Assembly (NCBI RefSeq): GCF_900113035.1
Contig: NZ_FONX01000009.1
Coordinates: 137,715-197,571 of the forward strand
Direction: 5' to 3'
Source: Paracidovorax wautersii
GTDB taxonomy: Bacteria > Pseudomonadota > Gammaproteobacteria > Burkholderiales > Burkholderiaceae_C
Length of the DNA: 59,857 nt
Shown here: positions 52,968 to 59,654 of the stretch, in pieces
Layout: each line of letters begins with the position of its first letter
Position numbering within the stretch: the stretch's first letter is position 1
The notes under the pieces: generated by a model
Seen by the model: the letters and a program-made list of their open reading frames with translations, nothing else
Database searches by the model: none
Told to the model about the DNA's origin: nothing
Program-made: the position numbers and the translations under genes

Positions 52968-53344
52968 GCACCACGACCCTCTCAAAGCGCGATCAGCGCA
53001 CCCTGAAAGTCGCGCTCGAGGCTCTCAAGATCACCGGCCTGCAGATCTGCAAAGCGATCGAGGCCAGCGGCCAGGACGTGGTCCGGTTTGATGATCTGGC
53101 CGGGCTGATTCGCAACAAGCCACCTCAGACGGTCATCGACCTGAGCGTGGTTTATGTGGCGATTGGCATGGCTGTGACCAAGGGCCTGATCCGCGATCCG
53201 GGTGAGAACGTGCCCGACGAGTCGTATCAGCACGCCTACGAGCTCACAGACGCCGGCCGCTTCATCCTCCGAACGTTCGACACCGGTCCCAAGGCGCACT
53301 CGATCCTGGCCGACATCGAAGCAGAAATGGCGGGTGCGGCATGA
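52964..53344 (+). CDS. Winged-helix-like paralogue 1
   Basis: A 126-aa protein, first of four related proteins in this operon. The shared pattern is LQIC near the N terminus, then a helical pair, GLI, YxLTxAGRF (a wing-like turn) and the C-terminal tail TGPKAHSILADIEAEMAG. I read this as a winged-helix type fold, so DNA or protein binding is possible. The ATG at 52964 is in an ATGA overlap. The junction with the next gene repeats the DNA GAAGCAGAAATGGCGGGTG. Confidence 0.6.
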   Translation: MSTTTLSKRDQRTLKVALEALKITGLQICKAIEASGQDVVRFDDLAGLIRNKPPQTVIDLSVVYVAIGMAVTKGLIRDPGENVPDESYQHAYELTDAGRFILRTFDTGPKAHSILADIEAEMAGAA

Positions 53345-53628
53345 ACCAGCGCCTCCAAATCTGCCAAGAGGTCGAAGCCGCCGGTGAGGCTGGCCTAAAA
53401 GGCATCACTGCGAACCCGCGCTTCCGAAGCATCTCCCAGCGCGCAAAAGCTGTGATTCTTCAAGACGCGGTCGATGAAGGCCTGATCGAAGGCTTCCGAA
53501 TCCTCCAGGCGCACCACTATTTCCGCCTGACCGAGGCTGGTCGTTTCTATCTCCAGACCGCCATGACAGGCCCCAAGGCGCACTCGATCCTTGACGAGAT
53601 CGAAGCAGAAATGGCGGGTGACGCATGA
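53341..53628 (+). CDS. Winged-helix-like paralogue 2
   Basis: A 95-aa relative of paralogue 1: LQICQEVEAAGEAGLKGI, VILQDAVDEGLIEG, YFRLTEAGRFYL, and the tail TGPKAHSILDEIEAEMAGDA, nearly identical to that of paralogue 1. It lacks the first 15 or so residues of paralogue 1. Coupled on both sides by ATGA. It arose by tandem duplication. Confidence 0.6.
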   Translation: MNQRLQICQEVEAAGEAGLKGITANPRFRSISQRAKAVILQDAVDEGLIEGFRILQAHHYFRLTEAGRFYLQTAMTGPKAHSILDEIEAEMAGDA

Positions 53629-54008
53629 ACCGCAAGCAATGGCGCGCCAACCGAATTATTGCAATCGACCTGGAACGGATCGAGCTGTCCAAGCAGATCA
53701 CCAATCTTGAGATCTGCAACCGGTTTCACGAGGCCGATCTCAACTTCATAAGTCTTCGCGAATGCGGAAACGCCTTCCATGGCCATGCTGGAAAAGTCGT
53801 TTTGCACGCGATGGCGCGGGCCAGGGACGAGGGCCTCATCGTCAGCTGCATTTTTGAGCACCACGGGCATTACGGAGAGCTCGCTGGACTTGTCCCGGGC
53901 TACCGACTCACTGACGCCGGCCGGCACATCGCAACGACCTCCGTCACCGGCAAATCCGCTCGCGAAACCCTCGACGAAATCGAAGCAGAAATGGCAGGCC
54001 AAGCATGA
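53625..54008 (+). CDS. Winged-helix-like paralogue 3
   Basis: A 127-aa third member: NLEICNRFHEADLNFISL, VLHAMARARDEGLIVS, YRLTDAGRHIATTSVTG, tail SARETLDEIEAEMAGQA. More diverged than 1 and 2 in the middle (an inserted His-rich FEHHGHYGELAG). Coupled on both sides. Confidence 0.6.
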   Translation: MNRKQWRANRIIAIDLERIELSKQITNLEICNRFHEADLNFISLRECGNAFHGHAGKVVLHAMARARDEGLIVSCIFEHHGHYGELAGLVPGYRLTDAGRHIATTSVTGKSARETLDEIEAEMAGQA

Positions 54009-54187
54009 AGGTAGTCGCTCATCTCCCAGCGCAGCACACCACCGGCTGCCCTGCTTGGGACCACTGGCCCTGCAACTGTGGTGCTCGGCCCATTCCGCTC
54101 GTGCGATTGGATGAAGCCGAGGCCGCGTGCGACGACGTTGCCAATCGCGCGATCGCAGTGTTCGCAGAAACGGCAGGCCAAGCATGA
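54005..54187 (+). CDS. Small Cys-motif island protein, 60 aa
   Basis: A 60-aa protein with the motif GCPAWDHWPCNCG, a Cys/His/Trp cluster familiar from small phage proteins and probably zinc-binding. Its last residues (AETAGQA) and the DNA at its 3' junction (GGCAGGCCAAGCATGA) repeat those of paralogue 3, so the coupling junction itself was duplicated. Confidence 0.6.
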   Translation: MKVVAHLPAQHTTGCPAWDHWPCNCGARPIPLVRLDEAEAACDDVANRAIAVFAETAGQA

Positions 54188-54450
54188 ACAACGAAAAGCG
54201 TGAGTTCATGAGGTTCGATGCGCCAGCAGGCATGCCCATCCTGCATCTTGATGTTGAAGTTCCCCGCGGTGTTGGGACCCTCGACTTCGACTTCGATGTG
54301 TTCGTCTCAAGCCGCCAACTGGTCCGCGTCGCACCGAAGCAGGTCCGTCGGCCAAAGCGTCGCTCGAAGGGCGGCCGGACAACGGGCAACCCTAGCATTG
54401 CGAGCGTGTTCTGTTGGATGCCGATCGATCGGAAGGGTGGCACGGCATGA
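54184..54450 (+). CDS. Small basic-tailed island protein, 88 aa
   Basis: It starts at 54184 in an ATGA overlap. The N-terminal half is beta-like (ILHLDVEVPRGVGTLDFDFD), followed by a strongly basic stretch (PKQVRRPKRRSKGGR) that could bind nucleic acid. It ends with ATGA overlap into the next gene. Family not recognised. Confidence 0.55.
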   Translation: MNNEKREFMRFDAPAGMPILHLDVEVPRGVGTLDFDFDVFVSSRQLVRVAPKQVRRPKRRSKGGRTTGNPSIASVFCWMPIDRKGGTA

Positions 54451-54875
54451 ACCTCATCATCAAACAGGGCTCCGCCATGCCCGACATGTTCGCGCAGCAC
54501 CTGATCACGCGTGTTTTCCACGAAGGCGAAGAGATCTTCGCATTCGCAGAGGGACTCCCCCTTGACGAAGTCGAGACCCTCATCGGCGCCGATTTTGCGA
54601 ATTGCGCCATCGAGATTTCTTCGATTTCGGGAAAGGTTTCGCTGACGGAAGAGGAGCGACACACCCGCCTGTGCAGGGCCACGCTGCATTTCCTGATGCG
54701 CAAGGTGTGTGATCAGTTCTTCGCGTCACCGCACTTCGATCGCGCAGTCATGTCCTCGGGGCTGGAGGTGACCCTTCAGCAAGAGATCTTTGGCGAGCGT
54801 GGTGGCGTGAAGGACCCGCGGTCGTGGGTGACTGCGAAGCCGTGGCTTCGGAAGCGGAAAGGCGGTGCAGCGTGA
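54447..54875 (+). CDS. Island operon protein, 142 aa
   Basis: It starts at 54447 (MNLIIKQGSAMPDMFAQHLI). Mixed alpha/beta with a helical C-terminal half (LCRATLHFLMRKVCDQFFAS) and a basic tail. No motif recognised. Coupled by ATGA upstream and GTGA downstream. Confidence 0.55.
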   Translation: MNLIIKQGSAMPDMFAQHLITRVFHEGEEIFAFAEGLPLDEVETLIGADFANCAIEISSISGKVSLTEEERHTRLCRATLHFLMRKVCDQFFASPHFDRAVMSSGLEVTLQQEIFGERGGVKDPRSWVTAKPWLRKRKGGAA

Positions 54876-55405
54876 ACGACGACATGGGAAAGCACTACAA
54901 GCCTGTCCGGGTGGGCCGGCAGATCGATGACGCCACCGGCATCGAGACGACGACCATCCGCTTCGAAGACCAGCGGATCTACTGCTGTTCGGAGATCACG
55001 CCAGTGTCAGATCCACAGACAGTGAAGACCGGCTACCTTTCGATGGAGCGCTACTACCACCCCCGTGGGTGGGTGCAGGCCACCGACGAGGAGATCCGCC
55101 AGCACGAGGCCGAGGTCGAGCACCAGCGCCAGCTCAAGGAAGAGCAGGAACGCATTTACGACGCCGCAGACATCACGCTCACGGATCTGCTGGCAACGTC
55201 GACGAACCTGTTTGCGGTGACGAAGAAGCGCGGTGTCTGCGACGACGAAGAGTGTCACGAATTCGAAATTCCGTTGGCGGTGTTCGAGTCCGAGGCCGAA
55301 GCTGAAGCCGCGTGCCTCACGTTCGCGGAAGCGCGTGCGCATCACGACAGTGACGTGTTCGAAGTCAAGCCGCTGCCGTTTTTCAAGAGGGGCAGTGCTC
55401 GATGA
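54872..55405 (+). CDS. Island operon protein, 177 aa
   Basis: It starts with GTG at 54872 (GTGA overlap). The middle (about 70-100) is a charged coiled-coil-like helix (EEIRQHEAEVEHQRQLKEEQ). The C-terminal half is acidic with two Cys (GVCDDEECHEFE), which could bind a metal. Function unknown. Confidence 0.55.
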   Translation: MNDDMGKHYKPVRVGRQIDDATGIETTTIRFEDQRIYCCSEITPVSDPQTVKTGYLSMERYYHPRGWVQATDEEIRQHEAEVEHQRQLKEEQERIYDAADITLTDLLATSTNLFAVTKKRGVCDDEECHEFEIPLAVFESEAEAEAACLTFAEARAHHDSDVFEVKPLPFFKRGSAR

Positions 55406-55722
55406 GCGCGCTTCTGATGGCCATCTTGCTGGTCGGCCTCGAGATTGGGTTCATCGTTGCCGCCCAGGAGGCCTACAGCGGCTTCAGGCGCGCTGTCGGG
55501 CCCCAGGCCCTGACGCTGCCCGGTAACTGCCTGGTGTGCTCAGTGCTGGCATGGGCTGTCGACCCTCGCCACACGAAGGTTTGCCGGATGCGCAACCGTC
55601 ACGGTCGCTGGCACCTGTACTGGACGCGACACGGTCAGCGCTTTGAGTTCCACGCGCCGGGTCGGTCCACCAAGACCTATCTCCAGAACGCGCTGTACCT
55701 CGGCCGCGTGCGGTCGTTCTGA
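55402..55722 (+). CDS. Small membrane-anchored island protein, 106 aa
   Basis: An N-terminal hydrophobic segment (about 4-22, LLMAILLVGLEIGFIVAA) suggests a membrane anchor. The rest is basic and His/Arg-rich (MRNRHGRWHLYWTRHGQRF). Two Cys form CLVC near residue 44. No family recognised. It is followed by rusA after 8 bases. Confidence 0.5.
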   Translation: MSALLMAILLVGLEIGFIVAAQEAYSGFRRAVGPQALTLPGNCLVCSVLAWAVDPRHTKVCRMRNRHGRWHLYWTRHGQRFEFHAPGRSTKTYLQNALYLGRVRSF

Positions 55723-55730
55723 GGATCATC

Positions 55731-56110
55731 GTGAGCTACACCTTGACCCTTCCGTACCCCGTGAGCACAAACGTGATGTGGCGCCACTTTCCCGGCCGCC
55801 CGGTGCTCTCGGCCAAAGGCCGCGAATACAAGGCCCTGGCAGCCCAGCTGGCGCTTGATGCAGGCATCACCCCATCGAAGGCGATGTGCGCCTGGAGGTG
55901 GTTCTGCACGCGAAGAAGACCAAGAAGGCCACCGGCAAGCGCCCGCGGTGCATCGACCTGTCCAACTCGCTCAAAGTGGCGGAGGACAGCCTCATCGGCA
56001 TCGCGTTCACCGACGACGCCCAGACCCGTTCGATCGCGATGGCATACGGCGAGCCGGTTCCTGGCGGCGCTTTGGTGATCACCGTTTCCTCGCTGAAAGA
56101 CGTCCAATGA
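55731..56110 (+). pseudogene. rusA: RusA-family Holliday junction resolvase, frameshifted
   Basis: It starts with GTG at 55731. The first 50 codons read YTLTLPYPVSTNVMWRHF and GRPVLSAKGREYKALAAQLA, typical of RusA. The rest is in another frame from about 55881: GDVRLEVVLHAKKTKKATGK, then CIDLSNSLKVAEDSLIGIAF with the acidic active-site residues, ending TGA 56108-56110. One missing G after TCGAAG (55875-55880) explains it. Repaired, it would be a normal protein of about 126 aa that resolves branched DNA of the replicating island. It is either decayed or a sequencing error. Confidence 0.8.
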
Positions 56111-56207
56111 TGAATCCCGAGAAGTTGGCTGCTTCCGACGCTGGCGCGCCAAGAAGGGCATCAAGCCTTCACCCGCGGAAATGTATCGACTTCGGAATGG
56201 GGAATGA
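56107..56207 (+). pseudogene. Very small island gene, probably frameshifted
   Basis: ATG 56107 overlaps the rusA stop (ATGA). It reads MMNPEKLAAS and then, in another frame, RWRAKKGIKPSPAEMYRLRN ending TGA 56205-56207 just before the next ATG. One added base near 56137 would give a basic protein of about 33 aa. As it stands, the first frame instead runs on into the 84-aa gene downstream, making a 118-aa ORF. The composition of the shifted frame looks more natural, but the evidence is thin. Confidence 0.4.
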
Positions 56208-56208
56208 A

Positions 56209-56463
56209 ATGAAAGTCCGCGAACTGATCAAAGCGCTCAAGGCCTACGACCCTGAGCTTCCCGTGGTGATGTTTGATCTCGAATTGGGCGGATGCATCGA
56301 GATCAACGCACCCGAATTGACCAAGGCGCTGGCCCCTCTTGAGCCAAAGACACCGGGAGATCTGTGCCTCGAAATCCCCGGATGGGGCTTTCAGCGGCCT
56401 GACGAGGTTGCCAAGTCCGTCGAAATCGACGTTGTCAAGATCTTCGAATACTCGATCGTATGA
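56209..56463 (+). CDS. Island operon protein, 84 aa
   Basis: It starts at 56209 (MKVRELIKALKAYDPELPVV), an opening typical of many small phage and plasmid proteins of unknown function. It is acidic and alpha/beta. The same frame is open from 56107, so a 118-aa form is possible. It ends in an ATGA overlap with a 20-codon ORF. Confidence 0.6.
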   Translation: MKVRELIKALKAYDPELPVVMFDLELGGCIEINAPELTKALAPLEPKTPGDLCLEIPGWGFQRPDEVAKSVEIDVVKIFEYSIV

Positions 56464-56522
56464 ACGACTTCGAATCAACGTTGGCGGGGCTCCCGGCATA
56501 CTTCGTTGAACAGCGGAGATGA
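56460..56522 (+). CDS. 20-codon ORF linking two genes
   Basis: MNDFESTLAGLP... is 20 aa long, with ATGA overlaps at both ends (56460-56463 and 56519-56522). Its first residues and DNA (TGAACGACTTCGAATC) match the start of the 78-aa gene at 56926, so it looks like a truncated duplicate kept as a coupling link. Whether the peptide has a function is unknown. Confidence 0.4.
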   Translation: MNDFESTLAGLPAYFVEQRR

Positions 56523-56929
56523 TCTTGAACCACGAAAACCCCATCTCAGTCGCTCGGTACTACTCGGACAAAGCTAAGGCTCAGCGCGAGTTCGATTCTC
56601 GGCGCCTGTCCGAGCACGAAGTCCTGCTGATCGTCCAGAGCGCCACGGATGGGGAAGCAAGCGCTCAGGACCTGTTGAAGGTTCTTTACCCAGGCCGCAA
56701 AGCCTTCAACTTCGCTCACCATCACATTGCCGAGATGGCGTTTTCCCGCATCGGTGATAAGGGACTGCTCAAAACTTTTCGGGTGCAGCGCTTGCCGACG
56801 AAGAAAAGGGGGCCTCCCATTCTTGAGTCTCGGTGGTGCCTCACGGACACCGGCCAACACAACCTGATGACCCGCGCCACCGGCTCCAAAGCGCGCGACA
56901 TCCTGGAACAAATCGAGGCCGGGGAGTGA
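56519..56929 (+). CDS. Winged-helix-like paralogue 4
   Basis: A 136-aa protein, the most distant of the four related proteins: VLLIVQSATDGEASAQDL, the helix HHHIAEMAFSRIGDKGLL, WCLTDTGQHNL, and the tail TGSKARDILEQIEAGE. The LT-x-(A/T)G and TG(P/S)KA-IL-IEA elements are shared. It is separated from the other three by eight genes, so duplication was not purely tandem. Confidence 0.55.
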   Translation: MILNHENPISVARYYSDKAKAQREFDSRRLSEHEVLLIVQSATDGEASAQDLLKVLYPGRKAFNFAHHHIAEMAFSRIGDKGLLKTFRVQRLPTKKRGPPILESRWCLTDTGQHNLMTRATGSKARDILEQIEAGE

Positions 56930-57162
56930 ACGACTTCGAATCTGAGGTGGCGGAAGCCCACACTGCGTTCCTTGAGGCCGGGCACGCTTGGGCTCAGCCG
57001 CGCAAACCCACGGAAACGGAAAGGCTCGAAGCCGCCAGGCTGCCTGTGGAATGGATCTCCGCCCCGAAGCCGGCGATCGATCAGCGGACGGTGCGGATCG
57101 GGTGCATCGACCGATTGGCCATCAGGTTCGCTTCGCTGGAGAGGATGGCAGGCCGGGCTTGA
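56926..57162 (+). CDS. Island operon protein, 78 aa
   Basis: It starts with GTG at 56926 in a GTGA overlap (NDFESEVAEAHTAFLEAG). The C-terminal part is basic (IDRLAIRFASLERMAGRA). It is the last gene of the rightward operon. Its 3' end overlaps by 41 bases the end of the VbhA-like gene on the opposite strand. Confidence 0.55.
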   Translation: MNDFESEVAEAHTAFLEAGHAWAQPRKPTETERLEAARLPVEWISAPKPAIDQRTVRIGCIDRLAIRFASLERMAGRA

Positions 57163-57322
57163 GAAACTCGGCCAGGTCGATTTCCCCGTCGACGTAGCGT
57201 TGCGCGTGCGCTTCATGCGCTTCGGAGATTTTGAAACCGGAGAGGCCGATGTTGCCGCGAGCGACGTCGACTGCCTTGCGACGGCGTGCTTTTTCGGCTT
57301 CGGAGATCGTGCCGGTCCGCAT
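57122..57322 (-). CDS. VbhA-like antitoxin domain protein, 66 aa
   Basis: A 66-aa protein: RRKAVDVARGNIGLSGF followed by EAHAQRYVDGEIDLAEFL. This matches the outline of VbhA-type Fic antitoxins (A-x-G/S-x-x-x-L-x-G-F then a RYVxGEIxLxE helix). The Ser and Glu of the Fic-inhibiting motif are not in place, and no Fic toxin gene is in the window. It lies 7 bases downstream of the PIN gene and probably belongs to that operon. The family call is from pattern memory and moderately sure. Confidence 0.5.
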   Translation of the reverse strand: MRTGTISEAEKARRRKAVDVARGNIGLSGFKISEAHEAHAQRYVDGEIDLAEFLKPGLPSSPAKRT

Positions 57323-57329
57323 GCGCAGA

Positions 57330-57935
57330 TCAGTCCGTTTTCGGGACTTGCGCTGGCGCTGGCGGGGTGGGGACCACGGTCAGTGGGGCTGGCCTGAAGT
57401 TGAGCCGACGCCCCTTGGACACCGGCGCAATCAGCGTCAGTTGCTTCGCGCTCTCGGGCAATTCGAGGTCTTGGATGCGCTTGGCTTCGAGCCTCAACCT
57501 GATCGCCTGCGTGCGAACACCTTCGTCGCGCGAAATGATCATCTTGGCGCCGTGCGCCAGACCGATCGCCACGATCTGTCGGTCGACCTTAATTTTTTGG
57601 TACGGCTCTTCGGAGCCGGCACGCTTGCCGCCGGGTCCAGCCAGCGCTTCGCGTTCCATCTTGGCCAGCTCCTGGGCTGCCCCGCGATCGAAGTCGGCCA
57701 CGAAGACCGTGGACTTTCGCTCGAGCTCCTCGAGGAACGCAACGCTGGCGGCGTCGGCCTTCACGAGGAATTCGCTGATCGAGATCATCGGGAAGATAAT
57801 TCTGACCTTCAGCTTGTCGACCTCAGAAATGAAGTGATCGATGCGGGCACGGTCGCTGGCGGTCGTGTCTTTCTTCGTGATGTACGAAATGATGAAGTTG
57901 GAGTCAACGACGATGCAACGAGGCAGAGGACTCAT
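57330..57935 (-). CDS. PIN-domain nuclease
   Basis: A 201-aa protein (start 57935, MSPLPRCIVVDSNFIISYIT). PIN-domain acidic residues: Asp in VVDSNF, Glu in ISEFLVKAD, Asp in KVDRQIVAIGLAHGAKMIIS and in SRDEGV. This suggests a metal-dependent RNase of the VapC type, with a Pro-rich C-terminal extension. Its ATG shares a base with the stop of the 248-aa gene upstream, and a VbhA-like gene follows. The pairing suggests a toxin-antitoxin or defence module, but the partner is far larger than a VapB antitoxin. Confidence 0.75.
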   Translation of the reverse strand: MSPLPRCIVVDSNFIISYITKKDTTASDRARIDHFISEVDKLKVRIIFPMISISEFLVKADAASVAFLEELERKSTVFVADFDRGAAQELAKMEREALAGPGGKRAGSEEPYQKIKVDRQIVAIGLAHGAKMIISRDEGVRTQAIRLRLEAKRIQDLELPESAKQLTLIAPVSKGRRLNFRPAPLTVVPTPPAPAQVPKTD

Positions 57936-58681
57936 CAGTGGATGCCTCGAATGTTGTCCCATGTGGCAAGAGGGTCCTGAAGTTCGTTCCAGCCATTGCC
58001 TGGAATCCGCGCAACGCGCTCAAGAATGGTGCTGAATGGGGTGTCGTCGAGCGGCTGAAAGCTCTGCACGACGCATTTGTTGACCTCCGGGGACCATCCG
58101 TTCTCGGTGCGAATCCAAGTGCCGCGGGCAACTAATCGCACAGTTCCGAGCTTGAAAAGCTTGAGCAAGTCACGGGCGAGCTGGTCGTCTTTAACGATCA
58201 GCTTCAGATCTCGATCGAAGAAGTCCCGGATGTGGAGGTGCATGGTGTCATCGACACCGATCAAGCCCGTCACCACGCCGTCGACCTTGCTCTCTTGGAA
58301 CAGGCGCTCAGTGTCTTCGTCGGCATCGGGCTTGATGCCGAAGATCACGTGGATTACGTTGTCTCGCGCATCCAAAATCTCGGCTTTAGGGATGCCGTCT
58401 TCTCCCATCATTTGCTCGAGCTTCGCCAGGTGCTTACCGGGCCTGCTGCTGGGCTTCGACTTCGCCTCCACGATCCTGGCATGCGAGTAATGCTCTCGTT
58501 CGGGGGCCACCGCAGCGCCGTACCCAACGCTCAGATTCCTGATGCCCTTGAACCGAGGCTTGTTCTCGTCGCCGAGCAGCTCCGCAAATTCAGTGATGTA
58601 CTCACCGATCCGACTCATGGGGACGCCACTCGCCTTGCGATTTGGGATTCGCAGAGTGAATGAGTACCGGGTCTTGGGCAT
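57935..58681 (-). CDS. Unknown 248-aa partner of the PIN protein
   Basis: A 248-aa protein without signal or membrane segment. The N terminus is beta-rich and basic (MPKTRYSFTLRIPNRKASGV); the middle contains HVIFGIKPDADEDTERLF; then comes GLIGVDDTMHLHIRDFFDRD and a probable beta-domain (TVRLVARGTWIRTENGW). I recognise no family. The stop codon overlaps the PIN start by one base, so the two are made together. It may neutralise or guide the PIN nuclease. Confidence 0.6.
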   Translation of the reverse strand: MPKTRYSFTLRIPNRKASGVPMSRIGEYITEFAELLGDENKPRFKGIRNLSVGYGAAVAPEREHYSHARIVEAKSKPSSRPGKHLAKLEQMMGEDGIPKAEILDARDNVIHVIFGIKPDADEDTERLFQESKVDGVVTGLIGVDDTMHLHIRDFFDRDLKLIVKDDQLARDLLKLFKLGTVRLVARGTWIRTENGWSPEVNKCVVQSFQPLDDTPFSTILERVARIPGNGWNELQDPLATWDNIRGIH

Positions 58682-58763
58682 CCCCTAATGTAACCGTGGG
58701 AGGTGCTTTCCGCAGCGGCAGAAACCCGGGCCTCTGTTACACATTTTCAGTAGAGCTGAGAAA

Positions 58764-59654
58764 CTACTCCACCCCAAGACGGCAACTAATGTCTGGATTC
58801 TTGTTGCCCGACAATGACTTGAGATCATCGCCAATTTCTATTTTCAGTAGATCTAATGTACAGACCCTTTGGCCTGTTACATGAAACGGGTCACTTCCGA
58901 CCAGGAACAGCAGGGCGACAAAGATGAGGCCTGCACCCCATTTCAGCGAGGTCCGGAGCTTCTCAACGTTGACGGTCAGAGCAACGACAGCGGCGGCCAC
59001 GGGGTCGGCTGGGATCAGTGCGGGAGCCGGGATTTCCGTGTTCGTTTCGTCTTCGGAGGCGTAAGGGTCCGGCCCTGGAGGGGGTGCGATTGCGTGGAGA
59101 GTGTTCCTCGCGAAGATGCTGCTCACGTAGCCTTTGGCCAACTTGGCCGATCCGAGCGTCTCGCTCGGATCGGCCGGCCTCAAGAACAGGTTCTCCGCGC
59201 GAGTTCCGGGCGCCATCGGGTGATGCGAGGTGTAGCCTTTGAGGCTGACCACCAAGTGCATGCGCGACGCCTTGCATTCACCGACTGCGGAAAAAAGAAG
59301 ATCAAAGGCGGCCTTGTGCAGGTACATCGAGACATACCACCAGTCTGGCGAGCCGCGCTCCCAGTCGGCGCGGCTGAATCCAATGTTCGAGTGACCCAGC
59401 CTGGCCTCCTCCGGGTCCAAGGCCGCCAGCACCACCACAGCGTCTCCATCGTCACGGGCAACCATTTCGCCGCCAGTTGAATTGGATTCAGCCGACACGG
59501 TAATCGACTGATCCCTGAGTAGCAGTTCCACTGCTGCTTCTACGGTAAGTGGCCGGGCGAGCCCATTCGTGGCCGAGCGCGGTGGGGATACAGCCCTCCC
59601 GGCAAGCCGACCTTCTGCTTCACGGATGTACCAAGAATCGCTCCGGGTCACCAA
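58764..59654 (-). CDS. Unknown protein with C-terminal membrane helix
   Basis: A 296-aa protein. The first 220 residues are soluble (AAVELLLRDQSITVSAES, DAVVVLAALDPEEARLG, SPDWWYVSMYLHKAAFDLLF). One clear membrane helix lies near residues 243-260 (WGAGLIFVALLFLVGS), with a short tail of about 35 residues after it. This C-tail-anchor-like layout, with a large cytoplasmic domain, recalls effector proteins of defence loci, but no domain is identified. It reads toward the PIN trio from upstream with an 82-base gap. The last 200 bases of the window (59655-59857) hold nothing I can name. Confidence 0.55.
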   Translation of the reverse strand: MVTRSDSWYIREAEGRLAGRAVSPPRSATNGLARPLTVEAAVELLLRDQSITVSAESNSTGGEMVARDDGDAVVVLAALDPEEARLGHSNIGFSRADWERGSPDWWYVSMYLHKAAFDLLFSAVGECKASRMHLVVSLKGYTSHHPMAPGTRAENLFLRPADPSETLGSAKLAKGYVSSIFARNTLHAIAPPPGPDPYASEDETNTEIPAPALIPADPVAAAVVALTVNVEKLRTSLKWGAGLIFVALLFLVGSDPFHVTGQRVCTLDLLKIEIGDDLKSLSGNKNPDISCRLGVE

